Shown in pieces: positions 1 through 5,006 of a stretch of DNA of 5,006 nt. The stretch is from NCBI GenBank assembly GCA_047619485.1, contig JBLHKE010000599.1:1-5006 (forward strand). Reading direction: 5' to 3'. Position 1 is the first letter of the stretch. Each line of letters opens with the position of its first letter. The position numbers were made by a program, and so were the translations under genes. The stretch is from JBLHKE01 sp047619485 (GTDB taxonomy: Bacteria; Verrucomicrobiota; Verrucomicrobiia; Verrucomicrobiales; DEV007). The notes below the pieces were generated by a model that did not search any database, was not told the origin of the DNA, and saw nothing but the letters and a program-made list of their open reading frames with translations.

Positions 1-101
1 AGCTGAATCTCGGCGGGCCAGGTGAAGATCGACTTGTAGATGATCGTCACGATGACGAGTGCGACGACGGCGAGGGCGATAGGTTTGCGGGGCAGTGTCA
101 T
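1..101 (-). CDS. N-terminus of an unrecognised membrane-anchored or exported protein (partial)
   Basis: Reading leftward from an ATG at 101-99, an open frame runs off the window edge after 33 full codons. It begins MTLPRKPIALAVVALV and continues IVTIIYKSIFTWPAEIQ. A short basic N-terminus (R5, K6) precedes a hydrophobic stretch at about residues 8-22, followed by K23, which is the pattern of a signal anchor or first membrane helix. An in-frame ATG ten codons upstream (131-129) would add MSGQHRSNPT; neither start has a Shine-Dalgarno sequence. I prefer the downstream start because it puts the charged residues next to the helix. The gene is divergent from the Nudix gene at 190. Too little is visible to assign a family. 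That this is a real gene is inferred from the sensible N-terminal architecture and the divergent layout. Confidence 0.5.
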   Translation of the reverse strand, partial: MTLPRKPIALAVVALVIVTIIYKSIFTWPAEIQ

Positions 102-189
102 GGTTGGGTTCGACCGATGCTGGCCAGACATATTGAAGATTGGAAGGAATTGTTTTGAGAGCCGGGTGGAATGGGTTTAGTCCTCGGCC

Positions 190-642
190 ATGGAAGAACG
201 ATATCGCCCCAACGTGGCCGGGATTTTACAGCGCCCGGAAGATGGGAGAATTCTCGTCGCCGAGCGTTGCGATATTGCCGGTGCTTGGCAGTTTCCGCAG
301 GGGGGCGTCGACAAGGGAGAGGGTATTGAGGAGGCGCTTTACCGCGAGCTTGAAGAGGAGATCGGCCTGAAACCGAGCGACTACCAGGTGGTCGATCGGC
401 GCGATGGTTACCGTTACAAGTTCCCCAAAGACAAACCCACTCGGGGCAAATACTGCGGGCAGGAGCAGACCTATTTTCTCTGCGAATTCACCGGAGAGGA
501 GTCCTCGATCCATCTCGATGGCCACAAGCAGGAGTTCGCGGACTACAAGTGGATCTTGCCAGATGACTTTGACCACAAGGCGGTGCCGAAGTTCAAACGC
601 GCCGTGTACGAGGCGGTATTGCACGACTTCTTTGGTCGCTGA
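190..642 (+). CDS. rppH: RNA pyrophosphohydrolase, Nudix family (RppH/NudH type)
   Basis: A 150-residue Nudix hydrolase. The Nudix box is complete at residues 38-60: G38, E44, then RELEEEIGL at 52-60, matching GX5EX7REUXEEXGU; the glutamates bind the catalytic metal ions. Features typical of the RppH/diadenosine-polyphosphate hydrolase branch are also present: YRPNVAG at 5-11, AWQFPQGG at 32-39, GQEQ at 90-93 before the YFL strand, and FKRAVY at 135-140 in the last helix. In this family the enzyme removes pyrophosphate from the 5' triphosphate of mRNA, which exposes transcripts to RNase E-type decay, and it acts in the cytoplasm. Some relatives prefer dinucleoside polyphosphates, so the exact substrate is inferred. 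At 150 residues it is shorter than the E. coli enzyme at its C-terminus but covers the whole domain. ATG 190 fits the family's N-terminus, although no clear ribosome binding site precedes it. The sulP gene follows after 93 nt. Confidence 0.88.
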   Translation: MEERYRPNVAGILQRPEDGRILVAERCDIAGAWQFPQGGVDKGEGIEEALYRELEEEIGLKPSDYQVVDRRDGYRYKFPKDKPTRGKYCGQEQTYFLCEFTGEESSIHLDGHKQEFADYKWILPDDFDHKAVPKFKRAVYEAVLHDFFGR

Positions 643-662
643 ACGCTCCTGCGACCTTGAAT

Positions 663-682
663 TCGGGGGAGATCGGGGGATA
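663..682 (+). repeat. Short 10-bp direct repeat upstream of sulP
   Basis: TCGGGGGAGA (663-672) is followed directly by TCGGGGGATA (673-682), with nine of ten positions identical, in the 93-nt gap between the Nudix gene and sulP. It could be a regulator half-site pair spaced by one helical turn or a chance duplication. No function is assigned. Confidence 0.4.
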
Positions 683-735
683 CTCTGAGTGATGACACGT
701 TTTGACCCAGCCCAAGGTAGGGCGCTCGCCTTCGG

Positions 736-2544
736 ATGAGGAGGAAATTACGAGTCATCAGGCGGAGTTTGTTCCGCGAGACAAAGTCGTTCGTTGTTGA
801 TAACAATCTCGACCCGCTTCCGCTGCGCAAAGGGTTTCGCGGCTATTCACTGCATGGCTTGAAAGGGGATGCACGTGCCGGCTTGAACGTGGCGCTGCTG
901 GCTTTCCCACAGGGGATGGCGTACGCGACGGTCGCGGGACTGCCGATCTACTACGGCATCACCTGTTCGATTATCGCTGCGATTCTCGCGCCGTTTTTTG
1001 CCGGTTCCTCGCACACGATTCTCGGTCCGACGAACGCGACCGCGTTCATGGTTTTCTCCTATTTCGCAGCGCACCCTGAGATTGCCCAAGACCAGGTATT
1101 ACTGATGCCATTGCTGGTGTTGATGGTTGGCTTGTTGCTCGTGTTTGGTGCCTTCTTGCGGATGGCAGACATGATTCAATACATCAGTCGCACCGTGGTT
1201 GTCGGCTACATCGCAGGGGCGGCGTTGTTGATCGTGGCGAACCAGCTCAAACATGTGCTGGGTGTCGAGATCGGGCCCGGTGCGCGCTCGTTTTTCACGA
1301 TTGCCTGGGAGACAGTCCAACAGGTGCCGAACACGAAATTGGCACCCTTGGTCATCGGTGCCGCGACCTGCCTGCTCTGGTTTTTCTTGGAGAAGAAGTT
1401 CAAAGCGCTCCCGGTGTTTGCGATCGTCTTGGTGGTGATGTCTGTGGCGGCCTGGCTAGGGCGCGACACGCTGGGGGCGGTGGAGACCTTCACCTCGGTG
1501 AAGCTGAACGAATTGCTCCCGAGCATCGCGATCTTTTCCGACCCGAGGCTGATCGACTATATCAGCCAGATCGCCGGCCTGGCCTTGGCGATCGCTTTCC
1601 TGGCAGCACTCGAGAACTCGGTGATGGCAAAAACGCTCGCCTCGCGATCTGGCGAACGCCCTGACATGAATCAGGACATGCTGAGTGTCGGTCTCGCCAA
1701 TGTGGGGGCGGCCTTCGGTAGTGGCATGCCGGCTTCGGGATCGCTGACCCGATCCGCGCTGAACTTCAACAGCGGTGCGACTGGTCGGCTGGCGAGCATC
1801 ATCAGTGGGCTGCTGTGCGCGCTGGGGATCGTCACCCTGGCTCCGATGATCAAGTTCGTTCCAAAATGCGCACTCGCGGCGCTGGTCATCTGCATTGCGA
1901 TCTCCCTGATCAACCTCAAAAACATCCGCATCTCGCTCGCTGCGACCAAGTCGGACGCTGTCACCCTTGTGGTGACGTTTCTAGCCGCGTTGCTGGTGCC
2001 CTTGCACGTGGCGATTTTCCTCGGGGTCGGCATCTCGATCATGCTCTACCTGCGCAAGGCGAGCCGGCCGCAGTTGGTTGAATACGAATTCACTGAACAG
2101 GGAGAATTGACCGAGATGGAGGGATCGAAGCGGCGTGTGCCATCGATTTCGATCGTGCACGTAGAGGGCGAGTTGTTTTTTGGTGCTGCCGAGCTTTTCC
2201 GCACCCAAGTGCAGCGCGCCTGCAATGATGAAAACCTCAAGATCATCATCCTGAGGATGAAGAACGCGCACCGACTCGACGCCACCAGCGTGATGGCGCT
2301 GGAGGAACTGATCGGGTTCATGCGCTCGAAGGGGCGGGATCTGATCATCAGTGGTGCCACCAAAGACGTCTACAAGGTGCTCAAGAATTCCGGGTTAGTG
2401 AATGTAATTGGGCGCGACAACATTTACATGGGCTCCCTGAAAACTCCCAACCGCTCGACCCGCAACGCCCTCAAGCGCGCCCAGGAGATTCTCGGCACAG
2501 AGAAGGCCGATATCCGCATCTACTACGACCCGAACCAGTCCTGA
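736..2544 (+). CDS. SulP (SLC26-type) anion permease with C-terminal STAS domain
   Basis: A 602-residue inner-membrane protein of normal SulP length. After a basic N-terminus (residues 1-45) comes the membrane domain, about 48-437, with roughly 12-14 hydrophobic segments. Recognisable SulP elements are FPQGMAYATVAGLP (57-70) leading into YYGI, LGPTNAT (96-102) at the start of the third helix, ALENSVMAK (291-299) with the conserved membrane glutamate E293, and SGSLTRSALNFNSGA (334-348). Residues about 468-570 form a STAS domain, including VEGELFFGAAELF and the LDATSVMALEEL helix start (514-525). Family members move sulfate, bicarbonate or other anions, usually with Na+ or H+; the substrate cannot be read from sequence. 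An in-frame TAG lies at 718-720, and ATG 736 is the only ATG between it and the first membrane helix. AGGAGG at 739-744 lies inside the gene just after this ATG, so a downstream non-ATG start such as TTG 769 cannot be excluded. No intrinsic terminator follows. Confidence 0.9.
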   Translation: MRRKLRVIRRSLFRETKSFVVDNNLDPLPLRKGFRGYSLHGLKGDARAGLNVALLAFPQGMAYATVAGLPIYYGITCSIIAAILAPFFAGSSHTILGPTNATAFMVFSYFAAHPEIAQDQVLLMPLLVLMVGLLLVFGAFLRMADMIQYISRTVVVGYIAGAALLIVANQLKHVLGVEIGPGARSFFTIAWETVQQVPNTKLAPLVIGAATCLLWFFLEKKFKALPVFAIVLVVMSVAAWLGRDTLGAVETFTSVKLNELLPSIAIFSDPRLIDYISQIAGLALAIAFLAALENSVMAKTLASRSGERPDMNQDMLSVGLANVGAAFGSGMPASGSLTRSALNFNSGATGRLASIISGLLCALGIVTLAPMIKFVPKCALAALVICIAISLINLKNIRISLAATKSDAVTLVVTFLAALLVPLHVAIFLGVGISIMLYLRKASRPQLVEYEFTEQGELTEMEGSKRRVPSISIVHVEGELFFGAAELFRTQVQRACNDENLKIIILRMKNAHRLDATSVMALEELIGFMRSKGRDLIISGATKDVYKVLKNSGLVNVIGRDNIYMGSLKTPNRSTRNALKRAQEILGTEKADIRIYYDPNQS

Positions 2545-2632
2545 ACCACCGTGATCCGGAAAATTCGGGGGGGGGCGTTCTGAAATTTCCATCAGTTTGA
2601 CGATACCTTTTGCTTGCGACGCGAATCTGACT

Positions 2633-2650
2633 GGGGTAGTTTGCCACCCC
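2633..2650 (+). other. Small hairpin in the bL31 upstream region
   Basis: GGGGT (2633-2637) can pair with ACCCC (2646-2650) across an 8-nt loop. It lies 33 nt before the bL31 start and has no T tract, so it is not a terminator. If transcribed it could be a leader structure, but if the candidate promoter at 2641-2671 is real it lies partly upstream of transcription and is meaningless as RNA. Confidence 0.2.
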
Positions 2651-2671
2651 CTCCGAACAGAAAATTTTACT
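2641..2671 (+). promoter_or_regulatory. Possible bL31 promoter (weak)
   Basis: TTGCCA at 2641-2646 matches the sigma-70 -35 box at five of six positions. TTTACT at 2666-2671 matches the -10 box at four of six with a 19-nt spacer, in an A/T-rich patch (2661-2676) that stands out from its surroundings. Transcription would then begin about 5 nt before ATG 2683, giving an almost leaderless mRNA, which agrees with the missing ribosome binding site. The long spacer makes this uncertain, and transcription from sulP is an alternative because no terminator separates the two genes. Confidence 0.25.
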
Positions 2672-2682
2672 TTTACACAGCG

Positions 2683-3105
2683 ATGAGAGCAGATATCCAC
2701 CCAAATTACAAGACGACCACGATCTCCTGCACCTGCGGAACGATCTACGAGACCCGCTCGACTTCGAAAGATTTGAAAATCGGTATTTGTGCTTCGTGCC
2801 ACCCGTTTTTCACGGGAGAGCAGCGCTTTATCGACACCGCCGGACGCTTGGAGAAATTCGCTAGCCGTTACGGCGAGTCGCAGGTTCGCCGCAAGAAGCC
2901 GAGCTTGGGGAATCTTCCGACTCCTAAGAGAGAGAAGCCCGTCGAGGTTGAGCCCGAGCCGGTTGAAGCAGAAGCCAAGCCGGTTGAAGCAGAAGCCAAG
3001 CCGGTTGAGGCAGAAGCCAAGCCGGTTGAAGCAGAAGCCAAGCCGGTTGAGGCAGAAGCCAAGCCTGAGTCTGACGGCGCAGAGGCCGAAGCCGCGACTT
3101 CTTAG
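2683..3105 (+). CDS. rpmE: Large ribosomal subunit protein bL31, zinc form, with repeat-bearing C-terminal extension
   Basis: A 140-residue protein whose first ~70 residues are a clear bL31: MRADIHPNY at the start, four zinc-ligand cysteines as C16-x-C18 and C36-x-x-C39, and CHPFFTG at 39-45 followed by GRLEKF. In the family, bL31 sits on the central protuberance of the 50S subunit and takes part in a bridge to the 30S head; the cysteine-containing form binds zinc. Typical bL31 is about 65-90 residues. Here a tail of about 60 extra residues follows, rich in Pro, Glu, Ala and Lys, with five perfect PVEAEAK heptapeptides (residues 93-127), a degenerate PVEVEPE before them and an acidic end, ESDGAEAEAATS. 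The frame is open up to an earlier ATG at 2614, but bL31 homology begins exactly at ATG 2683, so I chose that. No Shine-Dalgarno sequence is visible. The gene ends in TAG and is followed by an intrinsic terminator, then prfA. Confidence 0.93.
   Translation: MRADIHPNYKTTTISCTCGTIYETRSTSKDLKIGICASCHPFFTGEQRFIDTAGRLEKFASRYGESQVRRKKPSLGNLPTPKREKPVEVEPEPVEAEAKPVEAEAKPVEAEAKPVEAEAKPVEAEAKPESDGAEAEAATS
2959..3063 (+). repeat. Five tandem 21-bp repeats encoding PVEAEAK, inside the bL31 tail
   Basis: Units lie at 2959-2979, 2980-3000, 3001-3021, 3022-3042 and 3043-3063. They are identical except for one synonymous base in the third codon: GAA in units 1, 2 and 4, GAG in units 3 and 5. Consequently 2980-3021 and 3022-3063 form an exact 42-bp tandem duplication. 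A diverged sixth unit (PVEVEPE) precedes at 2938-2958. The repeat length is a multiple of three, so copy-number change would preserve the bL31 frame. Confidence 0.97.
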
Positions 3106-3129
3106 CTAGACAGCTGAAAATTTGATAGA

Positions 3130-3169
3130 CGGTGTCGGCACTCTACGTGGGTGCGGACACCGTTTTTTT
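3130..3169 (+). terminator. Intrinsic terminator after bL31
   Basis: CGGTGTC (3130-3136) pairs with GACACCG (3156-3162). After one G-G mismatch (3137/3155) the stem continues with GCAC (3138-3141) against GTGC (3151-3154), and two further pairs close a 5-nt loop. Seven T residues (3163-3169) follow directly. This is the standard shape of a Rho-independent terminator, 24 nt after the bL31 stop. It should uncouple most bL31 transcription from prfA. Confidence 0.92.
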
Positions 3170-3170
3170 C

Positions 3171-3199
3171 TTTTCTGAGAAGGCCAAATTTCGTACAAC
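3171..3199 (+). promoter_or_regulatory. Possible prfA promoter directly behind the terminator
   Basis: The terminator implies that prfA has its own promoter within 3163-3230. The best candidate is TACAAC at 3194-3199 as a -10 box (four of six positions match), with a poor -35 box TTTTCT at 3171-3176 and a 17-nt spacer. Transcripts would carry a leader of about 25 nt. The argument from position is stronger than the match itself, and terminator readthrough is an alternative. Confidence 0.3.
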
Positions 3200-3221
3200 T
3201 AACCAACCGACTAACCAACCA
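3198..3221 (+). repeat. 12-bp tandem repeat in the prfA leader
   Basis: ACTAACCAACCG at 3198-3209 is followed directly by ACTAACCAACCA at 3210-3221, identical in 11 of 12 positions. It ends 9 nt before the prfA start codon. The stretch is almost free of G, so it should be unstructured as RNA and contains no Shine-Dalgarno sequence. It may be an open ribosome landing site, but that is inference. Confidence 0.8.
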
Positions 3222-3230
3222 ACTTTAGGC

Positions 3231-4307
3231 ATGGACTACGCACCACTGATGGGTTCCAAGCAGGACCGCTTGACCGAGATCGAATCGATCATGGGGCACG
3301 AGGATTTCTACGCTGAGCCGAAGAGGGCAGCTGAGGTCTCGCAGGAATACAACACGATCAAAAAAACGCTGGCCTGCTGGGACACCTTCACTGAGTCGAT
3401 TGCCAATCTCGAGGAGAACCGTGAATTGGTGAAGTCAACCGACGCCGATCTCGCCGAGATGGCGGGCGAGGAAATCCCGGAGCTGGAGAAACTGATCGAG
3501 AAGCTCGAAAAGGACATCCAGTATGCACTGTTGCCACGCGATCCGACCGAGGCACGTGATGCGATCGTCGAGATCCGCGCCGGCACCGGTGGCGACGAGG
3601 CGTCTTTGTTCGCGGCGGAATTGATGCGCATGTATGTCCGCTACGCGGAGACCGTTGGCTGGAAAGTCGAGACGATGGAGGCGAGCCCTTCGGATGTCGG
3701 CGGCTTCAAGGACGTGACGATCCAGGTATCGGGGGCGGAGGTCTTCCGAGGATTAAAATACGAGAGTGGCGTGCACCGCGTGCAACGTGTGCCGGCGACC
3801 GAGACGCAGGGACGGATTCACACATCGACCGCGACCGTGGCCGTCCTGCCGGAGGCTGAGGAGGTGGATATTCAGCTGAAGAAGGAGGAACTCAACGTGC
3901 AGACAACGCGCTCCGGTGGACCCGGAGGTCAGCACGTCAACACGACGGACACTTGTGTGCAGGTCACGCACTTGCCGACCGGGATCATGGTAAAGTGTTC
4001 GGACGGACGCAGCCAGCCGAAGAACCGCGAGAAAGCGTTCTCCATCCTGCGGGCGAAGCTCCTCGAGATGAAGCAGCGGGAAGAGGCCGAGAAATACTCC
4101 TCCCAGCGACGCAGCCTGATCGGCAGTGGCGGGCGCGAGGAAAAAATCCGTACCTATAACTTCCCACAGAACCGCATCACCGACCACCGGATCGGACTGA
4201 CTCTCTACAACCTCGACGCGGTGATGGCTGGAGATATCAGCGAACTGGTCGAGAAGCTACAGGCGAGCGAGATGGAGGAGAGACTGGCCGAGGCTGGCTT
4301 GGGCTAA
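3231..4307 (+). CDS. prfA: Peptide chain release factor 1 (RF1)
   Basis: A 358-residue class I release factor of normal RF1 length. The helical N-terminal domain covers about residues 1-100, followed by the domain start EIRAGTGGDEASLFAAEL (114-131). VHRVQRVPATETQGRIHTS (181-199) carries the PAT tripeptide at 188-190, the RF1-type codon-recognition motif for UAA/UAG; RF2 would have SPF. GGPGGQHVNTTDT (229-241) holds the GGQ motif at 232-234, which triggers peptidyl-tRNA hydrolysis in the ribosomal peptidyl transferase centre. Q234 is the expected target of PrmC, whose gene follows 22 nt downstream and is probably cotranscribed. The frame stays open upstream to 3132, but that extension would translate the terminator and matches no RF1 N-terminus, so ATG 3231 is chosen; ATG 3249 is a less likely alternative. 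There is no Shine-Dalgarno sequence; the leader is a CA-rich repeat. The gene ends in TAA. Confidence 0.97.
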   Translation: MDYAPLMGSKQDRLTEIESIMGHEDFYAEPKRAAEVSQEYNTIKKTLACWDTFTESIANLEENRELVKSTDADLAEMAGEEIPELEKLIEKLEKDIQYALLPRDPTEARDAIVEIRAGTGGDEASLFAAELMRMYVRYAETVGWKVETMEASPSDVGGFKDVTIQVSGAEVFRGLKYESGVHRVQRVPATETQGRIHTSTATVAVLPEAEEVDIQLKKEELNVQTTRSGGPGGQHVNTTDTCVQVTHLPTGIMVKCSDGRSQPKNREKAFSILRAKLLEMKQREEAEKYSSQRRSLIGSGGREEKIRTYNFPQNRITDHRIGLTLYNLDAVMAGDISELVEKLQASEMEERLAEAGLG

Positions 4308-4329
4308 GCAGGCGAAGTGAGCAAAATAG

Positions 4330-5006
4330 ATGAAAACCGTTCTTGAGACTATCCAGGCAGGCTCGGGGTTCCTCGAAAAACGAGGGATTGAGAAGGCGCG
4401 GCTCAACATGGAATACCTGCTCGCCCATGTAATGGAATGCCGGCGGCTCGATCTTTACATGGCGTTTGACCGTCCGCTGGATGAAGACGTTCTAGCGCCG
4501 ATGCGCGATCTGGTGAAACGCCGAGCTGCTGGGGAGCCGCTGCAACACCTGACAGGCACCGTCGATTTTTTTGGTAGGGTGTTCGAATGCGATGCTCGCG
4601 CCTTGGTGCCACGCCCTGAGACGGAGCAACTGGTAGAGATCGCTGCCGAAGAGGCCCGTAAGCTATTGCCGCCGGTGCGGGTCTTGGATGTCGGCGCGGG
4701 ATCGGGAGTCATCGGTCTAAGTTTGGCTGCCGAGTTGGGAGAAACCGCCTCGAGCGTTATCTTGGTGGATCTTTCGGCAGACGCTCTAACTCTGGCCCAA
4801 CACAATGCTGAATCGCTCGGACTGGATCCAACTTCGCTGGGGTTCGTGAAGAGCGATCTGTTCGAAAATTTGCACGGGGAGTTCGATGTGATCGCGGCTA
4901 ATCTGCCGTACATCGCTAGTGGTGAGATAGAAACTCTGAGCGAAGAGGTCAAACATGATCCGGTCCTGGCGCTCGATGGCGGCGCGCGTGGGACTGAATT
5001 GATGCA
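4330..5006 (+). CDS. prmC: Peptide chain release factor N5-glutamine methyltransferase PrmC (partial, 3' end cut by window)
   Basis: 225 codons are visible from ATG 4330, and the frame is open at the window edge; a full PrmC is about 280-290 residues. Residues 1-75 form the helical domain that binds the release factor, ending in RRAAGEPLQHLTG (64-76), a hallmark of the family. Next come FFGRVFECDARALVPRPETEQLV, split here as FFGRVFECD (80-88) and VPRPETEQLV (93-102). The S-adenosylmethionine-binding motif is VLDVGAGSGVIGLSLA (118-133), with the acidic residue after the next strand in LVDLS (145-149). The catalytic motif reads NLPY at 191-194 where most PrmC proteins have NPPY. The family methylates the glutamine of the GGQ motif in RF1 and RF2, which speeds peptide release; RF1 is encoded immediately upstream. 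No strong Shine-Dalgarno sequence precedes the start. Ending inside the methyltransferase domain is a window effect, not a truncation. Confidence 0.94.
   Translation, partial: MKTVLETIQAGSGFLEKRGIEKARLNMEYLLAHVMECRRLDLYMAFDRPLDEDVLAPMRDLVKRRAAGEPLQHLTGTVDFFGRVFECDARALVPRPETEQLVEIAAEEARKLLPPVRVLDVGAGSGVIGLSLAAELGETASSVILVDLSADALTLAQHNAESLGLDPTSLGFVKSDLFENLHGEFDVIAANLPYIASGEIETLSEEVKHDPVLALDGGARGTELM

Noticed and set aside
226..624. Long open frame antisense to the Nudix gene
   Set aside because: It is a high-GC shadow of a gene with a perfect Nudix box; no start signal or recognisable domain.
657..686. TTGAAT / TACTCT as a sulP promoter
   Set aside because: The -10 box matches at only three of six positions; not enough to call.
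2553..2575. Hairpin CCGGAAAATTCGG as a sulP terminator
   Set aside because: The stem is at most five pairs including a G-T pair, and it is followed by a G run rather than a T tract.
2614..2682. 23-residue upstream extension of bL31
   Set aside because: bL31 begins with the conserved M-x-x-D-I-H-P pattern exactly at ATG 2683, and the extension has no family support.
2868..3062. Antisense frame encoding repeated ASASTGL heptapeptides
   Set aside because: It is the reverse reading of the 21-bp repeats; any 21-bp repeat without stops gives a repetitive peptide in every open frame.
2938..3066. Tandem repeats as a CRISPR array
   Set aside because: The 21-bp units are directly adjacent with no spacers and lie in frame within a ribosomal protein gene.
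3132..3230. 33-codon upstream extension of the prfA frame (start at 3132)
   Set aside because: It would translate the terminator hairpin and T tract, and it matches no RF1 N-terminus; ATG 3231 fits the family.
3360..3366. A7 run in prfA as a possible programmed frameshift site
   Set aside because: The frame is ATC AAA AAA ACG with full RF1 homology on both sides. Programmed shifting is known for RF2, not RF1, and no stop or stimulatory structure is seen.
4566..4572. T7 run in prmC as a frameshift or phase-variation site
   Set aside because: It encodes the conserved Phe-Phe (residues 80-81) of the family and the frame continues intact; the run is short.
4455..4952. 165-codon antisense frame across prmC
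   Set aside because: prmC is unmistakable on the + strand here; the antisense product is Ser/Arg-rich low-complexity sequence typical of shadows.

Overview
The window looks like ordinary bacterial chromosome. It has moderately high GC, tightly packed genes mostly on the + strand, and no mobile element, CRISPR array, tRNA or rRNA that I can see. The order bL31 - RF1 - PrmC, starts that mostly lack a Shine-Dalgarno sequence, and an NLPY-type PrmC together suggest a Verrucomicrobiota-like bacterium. That placement is inference from gene order and sequence style, not from a database comparison.

Layout, left to right. (1) The first ~100 bases hold the 5' end of a leftward gene; only a short N-terminus with one hydrophobic segment is visible. 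(2) At 190-642 lies a Nudix hydrolase of the RppH type (RNA pyrophosphohydrolase), divergent from gene 1. (3) At 736-2544 lies a complete SulP-family anion permease with a C-terminal STAS domain. (4) At 2683-3105 lies ribosomal protein bL31 in its zinc-binding form, carrying an unusual C-terminal tail with five perfect PVEAEAK repeats. It is followed by a strong intrinsic terminator (3130-3169). (5) At 3231-4307 lies peptide chain release factor 1 (prfA), preceded by a CA-rich leader with a 12-bp tandem repeat. (6) From 4330 to the window end lies the N-terminal two thirds of the RF1/RF2 glutamine methyltransferase PrmC, cut by the window edge.

The right half is a translation module. bL31 is a large-subunit protein, RF1 terminates translation at UAA/UAG, and PrmC methylates the glutamine of the RF1 GGQ motif. 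RF1 and PrmC are only 22 nt apart and probably cotranscribed, whereas the terminator separates bL31 from prfA. The left half (RppH and SulP) has no evident functional link to it.

I found no evidence of a new multi-gene system. The points most worth a second look are the repeat-bearing tail on bL31 with its exact 42-bp duplication, the NLPY variant of the PrmC catalytic motif, and the repeat-containing SD-less leader of prfA.
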